From the NCBI RefSeq assembly GCF_000250655.1, contig NC_016935.1:886001-950000 (forward strand): 64,000 nt of DNA, written 5' to 3'. A model generated the notes under the pieces. It saw only the letters and a program-made list of their open reading frames with translations, was not told where the DNA came from and did no database searches. This DNA is from Paenibacillus mucilaginosus 3016. GTDB taxonomy: Bacteria; Bacillota; Bacilli; Paenibacillales; NBRC-103111. Both the position numbers and the translations under genes were made by a program. Shown here one piece after another: positions 62,564-64,000 of this stretch (position 1 is its first letter; each line of letters opens with the position of its first letter).

Positions 62564-64000
62564 ATGCTGTCACAATCCGCCGCTCCCGTTCTTCTTTTTC
62601 TGCTGCCTGCCTTCGCGCTCTTTTATATCGCCGCCGAGATCTATCTGCGTCATCCGCAGCATCCTTCCAACCGTGCGGCTTCGGCCTTTATCTTGTGCTT
62701 TGTCGTGATCTTTGCGGGCTTTTACTTGTCTATGGTGATGTCCCTGGAGAGTGCGAGGCGGCTGCATTTTCATCTGATTGAGCCTGCGGCTTTTATGAGT
62801 GCGGGGTTCGGCATGAAGTTTTATTTGTCGGTCACCCGCCTGGAACAGCGGATTTCCCGGCCGGTTAGAGCCGTACTGTACTTCCTGCCGGCTGTGGCGG
62901 CCTACATTCTGCTGCAGATCGGGGGAACCCTTCTGGCCGATGTGGTCGAGAGCCCGTCCGGCTGGCGGTATGCCAGGTACGGAGTGGTATTCGAAATCAT
63001 GGTCTCCAGTCTGCTGCTGTATATCAGCGCGGGGACCCTGCTTCTCCTGTACGCCCGGCGGAAAGCCGGTTCGTCAAGAGCACGCGCCATGTATACCGTG
63101 CTGCTGGCCAACGGCTTTTTTTCCATTCTGTGGGGATTCGGGATTGCGATGATCTCCCGATGGGTGGAAGGGCTGTCATGGACCGTCTCACTGGCCTTTC
63201 ACTGTACGATCGTATGGGCGGTCACCGTCAGATATGTGGTGCTCAAATATGATTTTCTTCCCCACTACTCCCGCAAGTTCGAAGCCCTGTTCAATCTCTC
63301 CCCGTTCGGGATCGCACTGCTCGACGGGAATGCGGACATCAAGGAGATGAATCGGGCTGCCCGCCGCATGATGATCCGCCATGGGGGAGACGGTACGGAA
63401 GCTTCGGTGCTGGATGTCCTCCCGGCCGCCCACCGGCCGGCGGCCATGGAGAACTACCGCAGGAGGTTTGCCGCTCCCCAAGGGGAAAGCGGGTTCGAAT
63501 ATACGATGCTGGATGTCAAAGGGGAGGAGACGACCCTGTTGGTCGAAGCGGACTTTCTCGAGGTGGACGGGGAACGGCTCATGCTGCTCATCATCCGGGA
63601 TATTACCGAAGAGAAGAAGCGGATGGCGGAGCATCTGGAAGCGAAGGACCGCTACAGAGAGATCGCCGAGCTGCTGCAGGTCGTCTCCCGCACGACGAAC
63701 GACGGCATCTGGGAGCTCGATCTCGCGACGAACCGGCTGCGCTTCGGCATTCTGGGGGGACAGGAGCTTGGAGGCCGCCAAGGGGCGGACATGAGCATGA
63801 ACGACATTATGGAGTTCGTGCATCCCGAGGACCGGGATGCAGTGCAGGGGATTTGCGAGTCGCACCGGCTGCTCGGCACGCCGTTTGAATGCGAATTCCG
63901 CTTTCTCCATGAGGACGGCACCTATATCTGGGTCTACTGTGCGGCCGAGGCCACACGGGACGACAGTGGACAGCCGCTGCGTCTCATCGGCTCCATCAAG
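62564..64000 (+). CDS. Membrane-anchored multi-PAS signalling protein, 3' partial
   Basis: The frame runs from ATG 62564 (TTG 62561 is equally placed after AGGGAGG) to the window edge, 479 codons without a stop. Seven hydrophobic helices (about 5-215), including LPAFALFYIAAEIYL, FILCFVVIFAGFYLSM, LYFLPAVAAYILLQIGGTLL and SLLLYISAGTLLLLYARR, match the 7TM sensor region of some Bacillales kinases. A PAS domain (about 238-350: FNLSPFGIALLDGNADIKEMNRAARRM, LMLLIIRDITEEKKRM) is followed by a second PAS of the PAS_3 type (about 365-479: ISMN-like MNDIMEFVHPEDRDAV, FECEFRFLHEDGTYIWVYCAAEA). The output domain lies outside the window and could be a histidine kinase or GGDEF domain. Confidence 0.8.
   Translation, partial: MLSQSAAPVLLFLLPAFALFYIAAEIYLRHPQHPSNRAASAFILCFVVIFAGFYLSMVMSLESARRLHFHLIEPAAFMSAGFGMKFYLSVTRLEQRISRPVRAVLYFLPAVAAYILLQIGGTLLADVVESPSGWRYARYGVVFEIMVSSLLLYISAGTLLLLYARRKAGSSRARAMYTVLLANGFFSILWGFGIAMISRWVEGLSWTVSLAFHCTIVWAVTVRYVVLKYDFLPHYSRKFEALFNLSPFGIALLDGNADIKEMNRAARRMMIRHGGDGTEASVLDVLPAAHRPAAMENYRRRFAAPQGESGFEYTMLDVKGEETTLLVEADFLEVDGERLMLLIIRDITEEKKRMAEHLEAKDRYREIAELLQVVSRTTNDGIWELDLATNRLRFGILGGQELGGRQGADMSMNDIMEFVHPEDRDAVQGICESHRLLGTPFECEFRFLHEDGTYIWVYCAAEATRDDSGQPLRLIGSIK

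Overview
The window looks like chromosomal DNA of a GC-rich, motile, endospore-forming Paenibacillaceae bacterium (Paenibacillus-like; this is inference). The pointers are a GerA-type germinant receptor operon, an SLH-domain S-layer protein, motA/motB with a SigD-like promoter, LplA/LplB/LplC-type sugar ABC genes, a beta-propeller phytase and AGGAGG-type ribosome binding sites. I found no tRNA, rRNA, CRISPR array, phage or transposase.

Layout. 0-19 kb: the end of a stalk-plus-propeller secreted protein; a GH105 unsaturated rhamnogalacturonyl hydrolase; a DesK/NarL-type sensor kinase without a partner; aspartase (frameshifted) and an aspartate/glutamate symporter, diverging from a GlnK/GlnL-like two-component pair; a secreted pectate lyase; a repeat-rich gap; an LplB/LplC/LplA-type oligosaccharide importer; a bile-acid/sodium-symporter-family protein. 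19-27.5 kb: a secreted protein made of seven 'ITVDEL' repeats, a large S-layer-type protein and a four-gene germinant receptor operon (A-C-D-B). 27.5-36 kb: a 2-aminoethylphosphonate (AEP) uptake and degradation operon (phnS-T-UV-X-W) behind a clear Pho box, extended by a saccharopine-dehydrogenase-like oxidoreductase and a DeoR-type regulator. 36-43 kb: a DUF2512 membrane protein, motAB, a decayed GGDEF fragment, a heparinase-II/III-like lyase behind a perfect LacI-type operator, a phytase behind a probable Pho box, palindromic repeats and an endonuclease-fold protein.

43.9-62.3 kb holds the most unusual content. A divergent cluster encodes, on the minus strand, a 49-aa membrane protein, a zinc-ribbon membrane protein and a large helical membrane protein. 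On the plus strand it encodes a vWA surface protein, a tubulin-like GTPase, a large helical protein, a second membrane vWA protein, a small beta protein, a zinc-ribbon P-loop GTPase of double-GTPase type, and a GAP1-like protein with an extracytoplasmic tail. Tight spacing (ATGA and 1-nt overlaps) makes the second half one operon. I propose a nucleotide-switch machine spanning the membrane; its function is unknown. The last gene is a membrane-anchored multi-PAS signalling protein running off the window.

Genes that probably work together: (i) GH105, pectate lyase and LplBCA in pectin use; (ii) aspartase, symporter and GlnKL-like pair in acidic amino acid use; (iii) the AEP operon and phytase in phosphorus scavenging under PhoP; (iv) the vWA/tubulin/GTPase cluster. 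Three genes (aspA, the tubulin-like gene and the gene after it) each carry a single extra G/C base, so sequencing error must be weighed against real inactivation. Two distant loci carry the same four-unit inverted repeat element with almost identical spacing.
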